A stretch of 64,000 nt of DNA from Acanthosepion pharaonis. Its lineage: Eukaryota > Mollusca > Cephalopoda > Sepiida > Sepiidae. The DNA is taken from assembly GCA_903632075.3 (NCBI GenBank), contig CAHIKZ030000579.1, positions 1 to 64,000 on the forward strand. Reading direction: 5' to 3'. Both the position numbers and the translations under genes were made by a program. The notes below the pieces were generated by a model. It did not search any database, had not been told where the DNA came from, and saw only the letters and a program-made list of their open reading frames with translations. Shown here in pieces: positions 58,260 to 61,200 of this stretch; the first letter of the stretch is position 1, and each line of letters starts with the position of its first letter.

Positions 58260-61200
58260 TAAAGATGACCCTGGACCTTAAAAAGCTTAAGATTGTAGTG
58301 ATCAGGGAAATGTCCTCTTGTTTGCTGGTTCCACAAAGAAAACAGTTTTTAAGAAGCTTCCCAATTGGAATTTCCTTCTTACTAATGGTATGCAAAGGGA
58401 ATTGGGATAATTTGGACCAGTGCATGAGTCATGGCAGGTTTTAGTTGTGCAGGTCTAAACTAGTGGAAATAATATATGTAGCTCATCTGAACATTTGCCA
58501 TTGAAATAGTGATAGTGTGATGTTTTCTCTCTGGGTAAAAGTTGTAGAGTGGGAAATAATTAATCACCTACAAGTTCATGTAAACACTTTTGAACACTGG
58601 AAAGTGAGACCAACCTCCAGCCCAGATATTGCAGCAATACTCCATTTTTGATCTGACTCTTGTAAAGAGAGAGCATAGCCAGGGGAGTCAGGTTCAAAAA
58701 AATTTGTGAGTTAAAAAAATAAAAAATGTTTACTCAAAGCTTGGCAAAGTATTTTGAGGGCCTCAGTTACAGATTTCATAAGTGTTATGTGAAGTTTGAT
58801 GCAGGCAGGTTTCTAGAATTTGTCAGCCATTGTAAAGGTTGCAGAACCATTCCAGCACAATGTCACAAAACCTGATGTAATAATTAAACATGAAGAAAAA
58901 GTAGAAAGCCTTTTGGAAGACTGACTCAATAGGCAAGGTACCAATGAGTACTAGCTAATTGTGTATTGCCATTATTTGGCAGGATGATGGTACATAAAAT
59001 CTGAGAACTTCCTCCTACCACCTTGTTTTTTGGCTGCCAGATGTAGTAGCATCACTTATCACCTTTGAAATTGGTTCAGATTTTGCATGAATGACTTTTA
59101 ATGGTTGACTCCTCTTTTCCAAGTATACCTGTTTGCTAGAGTAGCTAAATAATTCCTTTTGTAGATGCCTGCTCAGGCACATTGTTCAACACCCAACCAT
59201 GTTTACTGCAACCATGCTGACAACTAAACTTGCTTAATTATCTCATTGAAGGTTCAATTCCAACATGTAAACTTTTAAAATGACATTCTGATCTAATTAA
59301 TGGAAGTGATACCACAATATTGTCTTTGTTATTATTTCAGATATGATGTCCACAAAAAGTTGGTGAACTTCATGGGGCCTTATGACAACAGCAAATGGAC
59401 ACAAGAAATGAGGTTTGTTCAGAGATGGTTGTATTATTATTTTTTTTTTTTTTACCTTTCTCTTTAAATATCTAAGGGAGATAAATAGAATTGTAAACAT
59501 TCCACCTTCGTCACTTCCAATGCAGTTTCACGGTACTGGCTTGCATACTTTATGTCTGTCTCATAAAACGTTCATTCTCGATTATCCAGACACCTTGGGA
59601 GAGGGGTTGAAAAAAAATGTTTGGGTAATTCAAAATTTTGAATAATTGAATATGTAATTTTTTTTTTTTTTTTTTTTTTTTTTTATTAATTCACCCCAAA
59701 CAAGACAATAATGTCACTAAGATACAAGGGGCTGCTGTAAATGAAAGAGAATGAAAATCACTTTAGAAGGAACCAAATCCAAACAGGAAATAAAGGATAA
59801 ATCCCTGCTCTTGTTCAAAAATCTGGAAAAAAGTGGGAACCCTCTACTCAAACTGAAGAGAAAAACAAATAGTAAATAAAATTTCAGAATTTACATGGAG
59901 ATGTTAGAAGTATAGATTTGAAGTAGACTTTAGAAGGTAATTGGAAAGCCAATCCTAAAAAAGAAACAAGAGATAAATATCTCCTCCTGTTCAAAAGACT
60001 GAGGAGGAGTGTGTATTGTATTAATTTATTCAGGTAGTGTGGGGGTGGGGAGAAGACAAAAAAGAAAAATTCATTTGCTGAAAGAAATCTAACATTTACA
60101 TCATCAATTAAGATTTTCAAATTCTTTGTTCAAGGTTTTTTACAGTTTATTTTTTTTTATAATTAAATGCATCAATTTTTTGTCTTTTTTCTAGTTGTTT
60201 CTATTTTTCTGTCAATCACTTTTAAGGCTGCATTAAGGTCGATATATTTGTAAGGGTAACTTCTGGTTGTCAGGCATAATCATTGCTTCGATATTTGAAA
60301 TTGAACATTGCGGCTGTTGAAATTTATAAGATAAATCAAATACTATATTTACTAAGCTTAGCTTCGTCCGACAAGGTTCATGCGTTGTGGGTGTGAATGG
60401 GTGGGGGGAAAAAAGTGTTACTTCCAGTCGACTAATTGGAGATTTGGACTGCATTTGAAATCCCAGTGATATTATTTTCATTAGCTCAAGTTAATCCAAC
60501 TTCTTTTAAAAGTAGCCCCAACTCATGTGACGTGACAAATTTCAGTCATTGTGCATTTTTTATGGGTCGGCACATTCTCCAAGTGGCCCAGGCTGATGGA
60601 AGATGGGTGTTTTTTCATCGAGTCATCATCTCTCAACTGGTTACCAACCAAGACTGCTCTGTTATTTAACTCATATCTGGGTGGGTTCCTACCTTACCTA
60701 AGTAGTGAAATTCCAAATTAATTAGCAATGGGTTTTTAAAGTTAGCACAATTTGGGAAGCCTGCCTACAAGTATATTTTCTACAGTATAAAAGTATATGG
60801 AATCTATTAAGTCAAAAAAAATGGTGTACCTGTTGATAACAGTAATACCCTATTTTGTATCCACTTGTTTGTTAACTGAATATTAATAATTTGCAAACAG
60901 TGTTACCAAATTGTGTTACATTTAAAAGCCGCCTTAATGTAATTTTGAAATAATGTTAGTAGCTTATGCTAGTCTACCTATATTTATGAAATTCAAAATT
61001 TACTAATGCTAGACTGTTAAAAGCTGTTCAGTTTGGCAACCCAAGGCTGATGCACAGTTGGAAAATTATTATTTACTCTATTGTGGACTATTGTCCTCAT
61101 CTTTGTTGTTTTTATCATGTTTTCGTCATTGTATCCTCCAGCCTTCATCGGGTGTATGTTGAAAAGGAGATTTATATTAAATTTTTAAATGAAATTTTTT